A program made the position numbers and the translations under genes. 64,000 nucleotides of DNA from an uncultured Anaerolineae bacterium (lineage in GTDB: Bacteria > Chloroflexota > Anaerolineae > Aggregatilineales > Phototrophicaceae): assembly GCA_934216615.1 (NCBI GenBank), contig CAKQCB010000003.1:62001-126000 (forward strand). The letters are read 5' to 3'. The notes beneath the pieces are model-generated. The model saw nothing but the letters and a program-made list of their open reading frames with translations, was not told the origin of the DNA and made no database searches. This document shows, piece by piece, positions 17,917 to 26,800 of the stretch (positions are counted from its first letter, which is position 1; every line of letters begins with the position of its first letter).

Positions 17917-18902
17917 TATTCGGCCAGATTTGCCGCCGCGAATACCAGCGGTAAAACACGTTGATACGCTTCTTCCAGCGTCCCTTGAATCGTCGCGCCA
18001 GATGCTTGTTTATGCCCACCACCGCCTAAAGCAAAAGCGACTTTAGAAACGTCACATGTAGGCTTGCTACGGAATGAGAGTTCGACTTGGTTATCTTCAA
18101 GTTCTTTAAATACGATAGAGGCTTGAGCTTCTTTGGCGCTCACTAAAAAGCTGACCAATCCGCCGCTGTCGGTGAGTTTGTCGATGCCCAGATTTTGGAG
18201 CATGGCGCGCGAAATGGTCGCCCAGACCACTTTATCTTGAAGTTGGACGGTGGGCAGAGCTTCTTTCCATAACAAGATCGTGGCGAAATCGGTACTGCCG
18301 ACGGTGCGCGCCGTGATGTCACTCAAGACAGCGCCCGCATCAATCAAGCGTTGAGCGATACGTAAGGTGTTACTGGTCACAGAACTGATGCGGAAGGCCA
18401 GCGTATCTGTCACCAAGCCGGTGAGCAGTGGAACCGCGATATCTTGGGTGATGCCCTGCCCCATCGCTTCAAGCAGATCAAACACCACTTCGGTGCTCGA
18501 AACTGCCGACGAACGGACAATATGCACATGCCCAAAGCCTGTATTGGTCGCATGATGGTCGATATTGACCACCAGATTACTGTGCGCGCGTCCATACACA
18601 CCCACATGCCCCGAACGTTCTTCATCACTGCAATCGAGCGAGACCATCACATCCCATTGACCATTGGTGAGCGCCGGAAGAATATCCTCGCTACCGGGGA
18701 TGAACTGTAAATACGGAGGCACTCCAGCATCTACGGCTAAGGTGAGATTTTTCCCATGCAGTTTTAACGCGTTCGCCAACCCCATCAACGAACCGATGGC
18801 ATCACCGTCCGGAAACATATGGGTGACAAGCAGAATCGTATTCGCGCTTTTAAAAGCGGCGGCGGCCTCTTGGAATTGAAGCACAGGTTGTTGAAAGGTC
18901 AT
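17916..18902 (-). CDS. nrnA: DHH-DHHA1 nanoRNase/pAp phosphatase NrnA
   Basis: 328 residues. DHH motifs: LLVTHMFPDGDAIGS, SLDCSD, NIDHHATN; DHHA1 with FALGGGGHKQASGA. NrnA degrades short oligoribonucleotides and 3'-phosphoadenosine 5'-phosphate. It lies between rbfA (3 bp gap) and truB (1-bp overlap), the order seen in many Gram-positive-type nusA operons. Confidence 0.95.
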   Translation of the reverse strand: MTFQQPVLQFQEAAAAFKSANTILLVTHMFPDGDAIGSLMGLANALKLHGKNLTLAVDAGVPPYLQFIPGSEDILPALTNGQWDVMVSLDCSDEERSGHVGVYGRAHSNLVVNIDHHATNTGFGHVHIVRSSAVSSTEVVFDLLEAMGQGITQDIAVPLLTGLVTDTLAFRISSVTSNTLRIAQRLIDAGAVLSDITARTVGSTDFATILLWKEALPTVQLQDKVVWATISRAMLQNLGIDKLTDSGGLVSFLVSAKEAQASIVFKELEDNQVELSFRSKPTCDVSKVAFALGGGGHKQASGATIQGTLEEAYQRVLPLVFAAANLAE

Positions 18903-18905
18903 GAA

Positions 18906-19331
18906 TTAATCATCCCATTCGTCATCGTAAGGATCAGCATCTTCAGGGGTATTCACAGGGTTTTCGGCGGGTGAAGCCTCAGGGTCTGGTGGAATATCCA
19001 AAGAGGATAAGAGGCGGTTAATACGTTCGCTGTATTCGAGGGTTTCATCCCAACGAAAGACCAGTTCTGGCGTATTGCGCAGACGAACGCCCCTGCCAAT
19101 TTCGCGACGCAAAAACCCTTTTGCTCGCTTTAAGCCCTGTAACACTTCTTTTTTACGGTCTTCTTCACCGAGCGCGTTGACATAAATTTTGGCAAACATG
19201 AGTTCAGGGTCAAGCTCGACCTTAGTGAAGGTGATTCCCTGTAAGCTGGGGTCAGAAATTTCGCGTATAAGCAATTCACTTAGGAGGATACGAATTCGTT
19301 CCGCAACGCGGTCTTGCTTAAAATTCGACAT
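18906..19331 (-). CDS. rbfA: 30S ribosome-binding factor RbfA
   Basis: 141 residues. RVAERIRILLSELLIREISDP and ITFTKVELDPELMFAKIYVN are the conserved KH-like RbfA segments. An acidic tail (about 115-141, ending DPYDDEWDD) extends past the usual fold. It assists 16S rRNA 5' end maturation together with Era, also in this window. Confidence 0.95.
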   Translation of the reverse strand: MSNFKQDRVAERIRILLSELLIREISDPSLQGITFTKVELDPELMFAKIYVNALGEEDRKKEVLQGLKRAKGFLRREIGRGVRLRNTPELVFRWDETLEYSERINRLLSSLDIPPDPEASPAENPVNTPEDADPYDDEWDD

Positions 19332-19393
19332 ACTATCTACCTCTCTGCGTCAATCTCTCTGAAATAAAAAAGAAAGACGCTGAACAACTCAAC

Positions 19394-19435
19394 AATTTTC
19401 CTTCGACCACACATTTATGATCGAAGGAAAATTTT
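19394..19435 (-). other. Intercistronic hairpin between infB and rbfA
   Basis: Long perfect stem AATTTTCCTTCGA/TCGAAGGAAAATT with a loop of about 13 bases. On the minus strand it is not followed directly by T residues (a T-rich run comes about 18 bases later), so it may be an RNA-processing or stability element or a partial terminator. Confidence 0.6.
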
Positions 19436-19451
19436 CAGGCTTTTTTAAAGA

Positions 19452-21254
19452 TTAGGTCGCCCGTTCAGAAACGTAGAACTCGATGATGTCGCCTTCTTGA
19501 AATTCACTAAAGTTGTTTAAACCGACACCACATTCAAACCCTGAACGAACTTCACGAACATCTTCTTGAAGACGTTTCAGCGAGGTGACCGCTGTGTTCT
19601 CAATCAAGATGTCGTTGCCACGCTTCACACGAGCGCGGGCGTTACGGCGTGCTTCGCCATTGATGATCATACAGCCCGCAATCGCGCCGACTTTGCTAAT
19701 GCGGAACACTTGACGAACTTCAGCCGTCCCAATCACTTTTTCGACGTAGACGGGTTCGAGCATACCCTTCAATGCCAGTTCAACGTCTTCAAGCAGACGA
19801 TAGATGGTGTCGTATAAACGGACATCCACCCCATTCGAGTCTGCACTGCGACGCGCGGCACTGTCGAGGTTGACATTAAAACCGAGGATGATCGCGCCGG
19901 AGGTCGTCGCCAACATCACATCACTTTCGGTGATGTTCCCCACTTCAGAGGCGAGAACACGGATATTGATGCCGGATTCTCCATCTTTAGAGATTTGGTC
20001 AAGTGAGGAAATGATCGGTTGTAACGAGCCTTGAACGTCCACCTTTAAAATGACGAGCATTTCTTTGACGTCACCCGCATTAAATTGCGAGAACAAATCT
20101 TCCAGTGTAAATGTACGTCCGACGGTGGTGGTATTTGCAACCCGCGCCGCTTCGCGTTCAGTCACCAATTGACGTGCAACTTTGTCGTTCTTCACACGTT
20201 CAAACGTATCGCCCGCTTCGGGTAATTCGCTCAAGCCGAGGATTGCCACAGGGGTTGAAGGGCCAGCCGTTTTCACGCTCTTGCCACTTTCATCGAACAT
20301 CGCCTTAATACGGCCATGCGCATTTCCAGCGACGATGGTATCTCCCATCGAAATGGTGCCGTTGAATACCAACAGCGTCGCAATCACACCACGGTTACGG
20401 TCCACGCGCGATTCAAGCACTGTCCCTGTCGGGTCAGCTTTGGGGTTGGCGACGATGTTTTGTTCATCCGCAACCAATAAGAGTGCTTCTAACAAGTCTT
20501 CAATGCCCGTCCCTTGTTGTGCAGAAACCGGCACGATAAAGGTGTCCCCATCCCAGTCCATAGGCGCAACGCCCACTTCGGATAGTTCTTGTTTCACCTT
20601 TTCGATATTGGCATTCCGTTTGTCAATTTTGGTGATGGCAACCACAATCGGCACGTTGGCGGCGCGAACATGGTTGAGCGCTTCGCGCGTTGTCGGCATC
20701 ACACCGTCATCTGCGGCGACGACGAGAATAGCAATGTCAGCACCTTGAGCGCCACGCGCACGCATGGATGTGAAGGCTTCGTGACCCGGGGTGTCCAAGA
20801 ATGTCAATTGTCGGTCATTGTGGTTTACACGGTAAGCGCCGATGTGTTGGGTGATCCCACCTGCTTCACCTTGCGCTACTTTTGCCTTACGAATGGTGTC
20901 CAACAGCGTCGTTTTCCCATGATCGACATGGCCCAAAATAGTGATGATGGGCGCGCGCGGTTGTAAATCTTCACTGCGCTCACTGTCATAAACACGACGC
21001 CACTGTTGAGCGGTTGCGACACGACGATCTTTTTCTTCTTTCGCAACTGCGGCAGATTGGGATTGTGCTTCGTATCCCATATCCTCAATCACAATGGCCG
21101 CAGTATCGTAATCAATCTGTTGATTGATCGATGCCATGATGCCACTGCTGATCAACCGTTTCATGACATCAATTGGGCTGGCTTCAATGAGTTCGGCAAG
21201 TTCTCTAACTGTTAAAAAGTCGGGGACAAGTATCACCTGTTGTTCTTGTGCCAT
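19452..21254 (-). CDS. infB: Translation initiation factor IF-2
   Basis: 600 residues, the short form without the long N-terminal extension of E. coli IF2. IF2-N subdomain at 10-60 (VRELAELIEASPIDVMKRLI), G1 GHVDHGKT (108-115), G3 DTPGHE, G5 SAQQGTGI. The G4 motif reads T208-K-I-D211 rather than the usual N-K-x-D. Domains II-IV follow, ending in a C-terminal domain with ARVKRGN. It positions fMet-tRNA on the 30S. GGGAGG Shine-Dalgarno precedes the ATG. Identity secure; the G4 substitution is noteworthy. Confidence 0.97.
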   Translation of the reverse strand: MAQEQQVILVPDFLTVRELAELIEASPIDVMKRLISSGIMASINQQIDYDTAAIVIEDMGYEAQSQSAAVAKEEKDRRVATAQQWRRVYDSERSEDLQPRAPIITILGHVDHGKTTLLDTIRKAKVAQGEAGGITQHIGAYRVNHNDRQLTFLDTPGHEAFTSMRARGAQGADIAILVVAADDGVMPTTREALNHVRAANVPIVVAITKIDKRNANIEKVKQELSEVGVAPMDWDGDTFIVPVSAQQGTGIEDLLEALLLVADEQNIVANPKADPTGTVLESRVDRNRGVIATLLVFNGTISMGDTIVAGNAHGRIKAMFDESGKSVKTAGPSTPVAILGLSELPEAGDTFERVKNDKVARQLVTEREAARVANTTTVGRTFTLEDLFSQFNAGDVKEMLVILKVDVQGSLQPIISSLDQISKDGESGINIRVLASEVGNITESDVMLATTSGAIILGFNVNLDSAARRSADSNGVDVRLYDTIYRLLEDVELALKGMLEPVYVEKVIGTAEVRQVFRISKVGAIAGCMIINGEARRNARARVKRGNDILIENTAVTSLKRLQEDVREVRSGFECGVGLNNFSEFQEGDIIEFYVSERAT

Positions 21255-21450
21255 CTATACCTCCCATGGAATGCGATGGAACAGGAACGCAAGTTCAACC
21301 CTTAGAGGATTGGTTGCGCCATCGCAAACCGTCTATGTGAAAACAAGTTACCTGCGTGTTTGTAGAAACGAATGTCATTTTGCACACAGGACAAAACGAC
21401 AGATTGAAAATCCAGACCTATAGGCCTAGAAATTAGGGAAGATGAACCGG

Positions 21451-21732
21451 TCATGTTGCTGTACCAAACCGGTTCAGTCTCATACGGTCATCATTTGTCA
21501 GCGGCATATTCAACGCTTTCGACAAAACATCTGTCTGATAGGCGCGTTGCCAACAGCTTTCCTGTTTGCACAGGTAGGCACCGCGCCCATTCATTTTACC
21601 AGTTCGATCTAACTGTACACCATCAGAAGTCATCACTACACGGGTCAATTCACGTTTTGGTGATTGTTTCCGACAGACCACGCAGGTACGCATGGGAATA
21701 TGCTTCTGATGAGACTGTATTTGACCGTTCAT
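21451..21732 (-). CDS. rnpM: YlxR/RnpM family RNA-binding protein
   Basis: 93 residues. PMRTCVVCRKQSPKRELTRVV and GRGAYLCKQESCW are the DUF448 signature. YlxR (RnpM) of Bacillus binds and modulates RNase P. Start is 6 bp after the nusA stop. The L7Ae-like ylxQ gene that usually follows is absent; instead a 196-bp gap with an AT-rich stretch leads to infB. Confidence 0.93.
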   Translation of the reverse strand: MNGQIQSHQKHIPMRTCVVCRKQSPKRELTRVVMTSDGVQLDRTGKMNGRGAYLCKQESCWQRAYQTDVLSKALNMPLTNDDRMRLNRFGTAT

Positions 21733-21738
21733 TAGCCT

Positions 21739-23610
21739 TTAAATATCCCAATCATCATTGCCCCAGCCATCATTGGGACGGCGTTTACGATTGCGTTTTG
21801 TAACCATACCGCCCTTCTTCTCATCAAAAATGAGTTGACGGCCCTTCTTTTTCTTACCCTTCTTGGTACCGCCACTGCGGTCTTCTTCGAGGGTTTCCCC
21901 TGAATCAAAACGTTCCGCTTGGCGCTCTGGAGCAGGTGCATATTTCGCGTGTTCGCGCGGTTTTTGCGATTCTGGCTCCACAGTATCCGTGAAGGCGTCG
22001 CGGAAATCAACAGCTTCGTCTTCAGCAATAGCGGCCAAAGGCTCTACATTCACTTCTGCGACTGCAGGGTCTTCGACAGGTTCTTCATCTTCAGGTTGAA
22101 CGGGTACTTCTTCAACTTCTGGAATCACCAATTCATCCAGCGCATCCTGAAGTTGTTTCACGGCCGCGTTGTTATTGTTGAGAAGATTACGAATACGGTT
22201 CTCATCAATTAAGAAACGTACCATAATTTCACCGACGTTCCCCAAAGGTTGTAATGCGTCGGCGATGGATTCGGGCACATTGAGCGATTCAACTGCCATC
22301 GTGAATGCGCCTTGTGGTAACGTTGCACGCACCGCGTTGAATTCAGCAATACGCTTCGCACGGGCAGCTTCTCGCGCTTGCATGTAGCGACGTTGTACGC
22401 TGTCAGCAAACCGTTCCAGCGCCTTAAATTCTTCGGGCATCACAGCGCGTTTTGCCGCCAGCTTATCCATAATGCGACGAACTTCTTCGATCACTTCTGG
22501 TTGTTGGTCGCGCAAGTCACGCAGGGATGGAGAATCCAAGTTGGCAAGTGCTTCTTCGATGGTCTCTGAAACACTCTTGATGTCGATGCGCCAGCCCGTT
22601 AATTTTGCGGCCAGACGCGCATTTTGACCTTCACGCCCAATCGCCAAGGACAGGTAATCATCAGGGACGATCACAATTGCGGTACGCCCTGCATCAGGGT
22701 CATCATCAAGGAACACACGGCTGACCGTCGCAGGGCTGAGCGCCTTCGAGATGAATTGTTCTTGATTGGGGTTCCATTCGATCACATCAATCTTTTCATC
22801 GTGAAGTTCTTTCACGATGCTTTGGATGCGCCGTCCACCTTGACCTACGCATGCGCCTACGGGATCAATCCCGTCTTGCAAAGCGACAACGGCCACTTTG
22901 GAACGATAGCCTGCTTCGCGGGCGATGCTCTTGATCTCCACCAAGCCGTTATAGATTTCAGGAACTTCAAACTCCAATAAGCGACGCAACATATTGCGAT
23001 GGCTTCGGCTCACAATAATTTGTGGGCCTTTATTGGTGTTTTTCACTTCAAGAATGTAAATGCGGACTTTGTCGTGGGGTTTGTAACGTTCACCGGGGAT
23101 TTGTTGCGCACGTGGCATAACTGCTTCAGTACGCCCTAAATTCACAGTGACAACGCCCCCATTCACGCTTTGAACCGTAGCGTTGGTGACTTCACCTTCA
23201 CGTGCGCTGAATTCATCAAACAAGTTCTTGCGTTCAGCTTCACGAATCTTCTGGAGGATCACTTGTTTTGCGGTCTGGGCAGCGATACGGCCAAATTGTT
23301 TGGTCGAACCTTCCGCCCGTACCATCGCCATGTCCCCTAACTGAACTTCCGGCTCGTAATAACGTGCCGTTTCTAGGGAGACTTCCGTTCTTTTGTCTTG
23401 AACTTCATCAACAACTTCTTTTTCAACGAAAATACGAGGGCGTCCCGTGTTAGGGTCCAAGCTCGCCTCAATGCGTTGCGAGTTGCCAATGCCGGCATCA
23501 CGTCTATAAGCAGAAACTAACGCTTGACTCAGCGCTTCAAGTACGATGTCACGCGGTAAAGCGCGTAATTCTGCAATTTCACTAAAAGCGACTTCAAACT
23601 CACTTTTCAT
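21739..23610 (-). CDS. nusA: Transcription termination/antitermination protein NusA
   Basis: 623 residues. N-terminal RNAP-binding domain (1-125), S1 domain (about 135-200), KH1 with DPVGACVGQGGRRIQSI (about 265-285), KH2 with SLAIGREGQNARLAAKLTGWRIDI (about 325-350), helical region (about 355-465), then a long low-complexity tail: acidic from about 480-540 and basic at the end (GTKKGKKKKGRQ, TKRNRKRRPNDGW). The tail replaces the AR repeats of gamma-proteobacteria. First gene of the operon, preceded by a strong promoter and a leader hairpin. Confidence 0.96.
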   Translation of the reverse strand: MKSEFEVAFSEIAELRALPRDIVLEALSQALVSAYRRDAGIGNSQRIEASLDPNTGRPRIFVEKEVVDEVQDKRTEVSLETARYYEPEVQLGDMAMVRAEGSTKQFGRIAAQTAKQVILQKIREAERKNLFDEFSAREGEVTNATVQSVNGGVVTVNLGRTEAVMPRAQQIPGERYKPHDKVRIYILEVKNTNKGPQIIVSRSHRNMLRRLLEFEVPEIYNGLVEIKSIAREAGYRSKVAVVALQDGIDPVGACVGQGGRRIQSIVKELHDEKIDVIEWNPNQEQFISKALSPATVSRVFLDDDPDAGRTAIVIVPDDYLSLAIGREGQNARLAAKLTGWRIDIKSVSETIEEALANLDSPSLRDLRDQQPEVIEEVRRIMDKLAAKRAVMPEEFKALERFADSVQRRYMQAREAARAKRIAEFNAVRATLPQGAFTMAVESLNVPESIADALQPLGNVGEIMVRFLIDENRIRNLLNNNNAAVKQLQDALDELVIPEVEEVPVQPEDEEPVEDPAVAEVNVEPLAAIAEDEAVDFRDAFTDTVEPESQKPREHAKYAPAPERQAERFDSGETLEEDRSGGTKKGKKKKGRQLIFDEKKGGMVTKRNRKRRPNDGWGNDDWDI

Positions 23611-23698
23611 ACGATCTATCTAACTCTCTGGGAGTCTCCTCGGAGAACAACAGCGGACATAAAACGAAGTGTTGACCGATGCAATCTTTGCTAAACTA

Positions 23699-23728
23699 GC
23701 AAAAAAGTGGGGATCGCCCACTTTTTGC
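23699..23728 (-). terminator. Leader hairpin/possible attenuator before nusA
   Basis: Minus-strand GCAAAAAGTGGG-CGATC-CCCACTTTTTTGC: a canonical intrinsic-terminator shape whose descending arm is the T-run. It lies about 15 bases after the predicted start of transcription and about 90 bases before the nusA ATG, so it would have to be read through for the operon to be expressed. Confidence 0.65.
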
Positions 23729-23749
23729 CGTCACATCTAAACTAGAAAA

Positions 23750-23778
23750 AGTATAGCAAACTTCCTGTCCGCTGTAAA
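23750..23778 (-). promoter_or_regulatory. Strong sigma-A promoter of nusA operon
   Basis: Minus-strand TTTACA (23773-23778), spacer of exactly 17 bp, TATACT (23750-23755) with an upstream TG extension. Five of six matches in each hexamer. Predicted transcript start near 23743 gives a leader of about 130 bases. Confidence 0.85.
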
Positions 23779-23835
23779 CAGCAACTTTAATAGAAGTTTG
23801 AACGCAACCCCTTCCTAATTCTTCTCAAACTTTGT

Positions 23836-23888
23836 CAAAAAACAGGTGATTTGTAAGCGGGGCATTCAGAAACGATGCCCCGCTTACA
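23836..23888 (-). terminator. Terminator of the ECF sigma/GT-C operon
   Basis: Perfect 14-bp stem TGTAAGCGGGGCAT/ATGCCCCGCTTACA (23852-23888) just after the stop at 23897. A T6 run follows about ten bases later on the minus strand. Confidence 0.8.
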
Positions 23889-23896
23889 TGAGGTGT

Positions 23897-26800
23897 TTAG
23901 CCCGCAGGTTCTACCGTGGCTTCAACCGTTGTTTCAGGGGTGGATTCCACAGTTTCAGTCGTCTCGACCACTTCTTGAGTCGTCATCAAGAATTCATCAA
24001 GCACCGATTCCTGTGTCTCCAGATCAATAATATCAATCACTTCCATTGTGTTTTCGGGCAAGATGAGGCCTGCATCATCGAAGATGTTCGCTTCAAAGTT
24101 AGGTTCGAAACGTAACACACGGCCCGCTTGATAGTCGCTGACATAAACCGAACCTGACTCAGTCGCGACGATACCACCAATCACACGGAAATCGTTAAAA
24201 CCTACAGGCGTTTCGCTCAACATACCGAAAGAGCCGACGCAGTTTCCTTCCAGATCATAGACCAAGACACGTCCGGCATCGGGGTCGGTGACATAGAGTA
24301 GACTGCGCTCAGAATCTACCGAGAGGTATGGACGGTTGCCCAAATCTTCATACCATGCACGAACATTGAAGGTATAGAGCGGGGTGCCATCTGCGGTATT
24401 GAAGACGGAAATACGACGATTCCACGTATCTGCCACAAATAGGCGTCCATCCGCACTGATGGCTAAACCACTCGGTTCATTCAAGTTGCCGAGGTTCGCA
24501 CCTGCACTACCGATGTCTCTCACCCACTGACCTTCAGAGGTGTACACGCGAACACGTTTGTTCCCCGTGTCCGACACGTAGACTAGGCCATTGGCATCAA
24601 TCGCAATATCACGGGGACCCCACAGCGCATCTGTCGGTTCAGCTTGAGCCGCTTCGCCATAAGCGCCGGGTTCACCCCATTGTAAGATGAGGGTGTTGGT
24701 CTCGAGGTCGATCACGCTAATACGTTCACGCCCAAACTCAAATTCAGCGATATAGAGACGATTGGATGCTGTATCCACTTCTAAGCCAATCGGACGCGAG
24801 AATGTATCACCCGAAGGTGCTGTCAAAGCGCGGATGAATTCTCCATCAGGGCTATAGACAAGGATGCGATTAGAGCCGTCTTCGGCAATGTAGACGTTAC
24901 CTTCAGCATCGACATCCATCCCCAACGGACGCACCATTTGGCCTGCATCGGTTGGGTTTTGGAAAATCACACTCGCATCAATTTGTTGCCAGTTATCAAT
25001 ACAAATGTTGGCGGTCTGGTTTTCGAGTGGGTTCAATGCCGAGCCAGAGCCGACGCCCAAATTCCAAATTTGCGCGGCCACATCTTTACGCACATAGAAA
25101 TACAAGCGTTCGCTAGGTGTCCAGTTATCAACGGAGTAATTTTCACCCATCGCCAACCCGTATTGGGTGTAATCACGCGCCCACCAGATATCCCAGATAC
25201 CACGACGAATAGACGCGCCCCGTTGAGCGGCAACGATCTCCGCGTTCGGGTCTATGTTGGGGTCTACAGTCGAAATGCCTAAAATTTCCAGAATACGCCC
25301 TGTGTTCAAGTTATAGTAATTCCAACTCGGCCACCACATACGCATATATTCAAAGCGATAGTAGTTGTTTTCCAGTAAAGGTTCTACAGAAGAACGCATA
25401 TCTTGACTGGCATACACGGCTACCGCATCTTGGAGCATCGACGGGGTTGGGCTTGATCCGAAATATCCGGCATTGGTGAGATGGCGGAAATACCACGTCA
25501 CAGGCCATGCGTTAAAGCCCCACGCGATACGAATGTTGTTACCTTCAGGAAGCCGACGGGTTAACTCGTCGATCTGTTCCATCATTTGTTTTACGCCCGG
25601 CGCGGCGTGAGCATACACCAAATATTCCGTTGCATAGTCATAGTTGATGTAACTCGCCATCCACGCGGTACGCACAGTCATGGCGCTCAAAATCACAAAA
25701 GCGCTTAAGCCCACCATCGCACGCATCAGGCGGAAGCTAGTTCGTCGCGCAATGAGGAAGATCAAAATCCCAATCACAACAGCCATGAACAAGATCGCCA
25801 GCCATTGGTTCGTGTTTTGCAATTGCACTTGTTCTAAGCCACCAAATGGGGTGCGCCCATCGGCGTATGCGGCGATCAATTGGAAGACCGCAATAGCGAA
25901 TAATGGCATGAGCAAGAGGTAGAGCCATCCACGACTGAAGAACTGCGCCCAATTGATCTTTTCAAAGACGCGCCCAAAATACCACGCCGTCATGAAAATT
26001 AAAGGCAAAGTGAGGTGTGTCCCCAACCAAGGCATCTTTTCGCCAGCGAGGGTATAGGCGATAAAGTTAAAAGCCGCCCACCAACTGGTAAAAAGGATGA
26101 ATGAAAGCCGACGCAAACGTTCTGGCCCAAACAGGACGCGGTCACGCGCGCGTTTGGGGTCTTCTTTGGGCGACTCATCATCAGCGGGCAATTCTGCATT
26201 GAGCAAGGCCGCTTCTTTGGCGTTGCGACGTGTCCCCCAGAAATTCACCATCCCTGCCAACATCGCCACAAACCCGCCTAACATAGGCAGATATTCATAG
26301 ATCGGCATGATGATCATCTGATAGTAATACTGAGGTTGGCTACCGCGACGTTCGCCTTGTTGTTCCAGCCAGTAGCCTAAACTACCGACCATCCCCGTAC
26401 CTAAACCTGCCGGATTGGTGAACATGGTCGTGAAGAAGAACACGTATAAAATCAAGAAAACAGTCGTGGCGATCAGCCAGCGTTTCCAATTCCACAACAG
26501 GCCTGCCACAATCGCGACCAGCCATAAGGGAATGAGCACGGCAAGAATGCGGATTAAGCCATCGCCCATATAGTCCGAGGCATCCGCACCACCAATATGA
26601 TATGCAGAGTACGTAAATAATGCCGTCATCCATGGGAGCAGTAACGACCCCATGATGAGCAAAATATCAAATTCGGGGAAACGGCGTAAGGTCGTCCAAA
26701 TCCCCTTCAGCTTCATCACGATGAATAAGGCGATGAGCGCGGCAGAGCCTACCCAAACGGCATACACGACTGTGTTTGATTCGCGCACTTCTTCCGTCAC

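Noticed and set aside
20182..20748. 188-codon plus-strand frame inside infB
   Set aside because: Antisense to the conserved IF2 GTPase domain; Ser/Ala-rich translation typical of a shadow frame.
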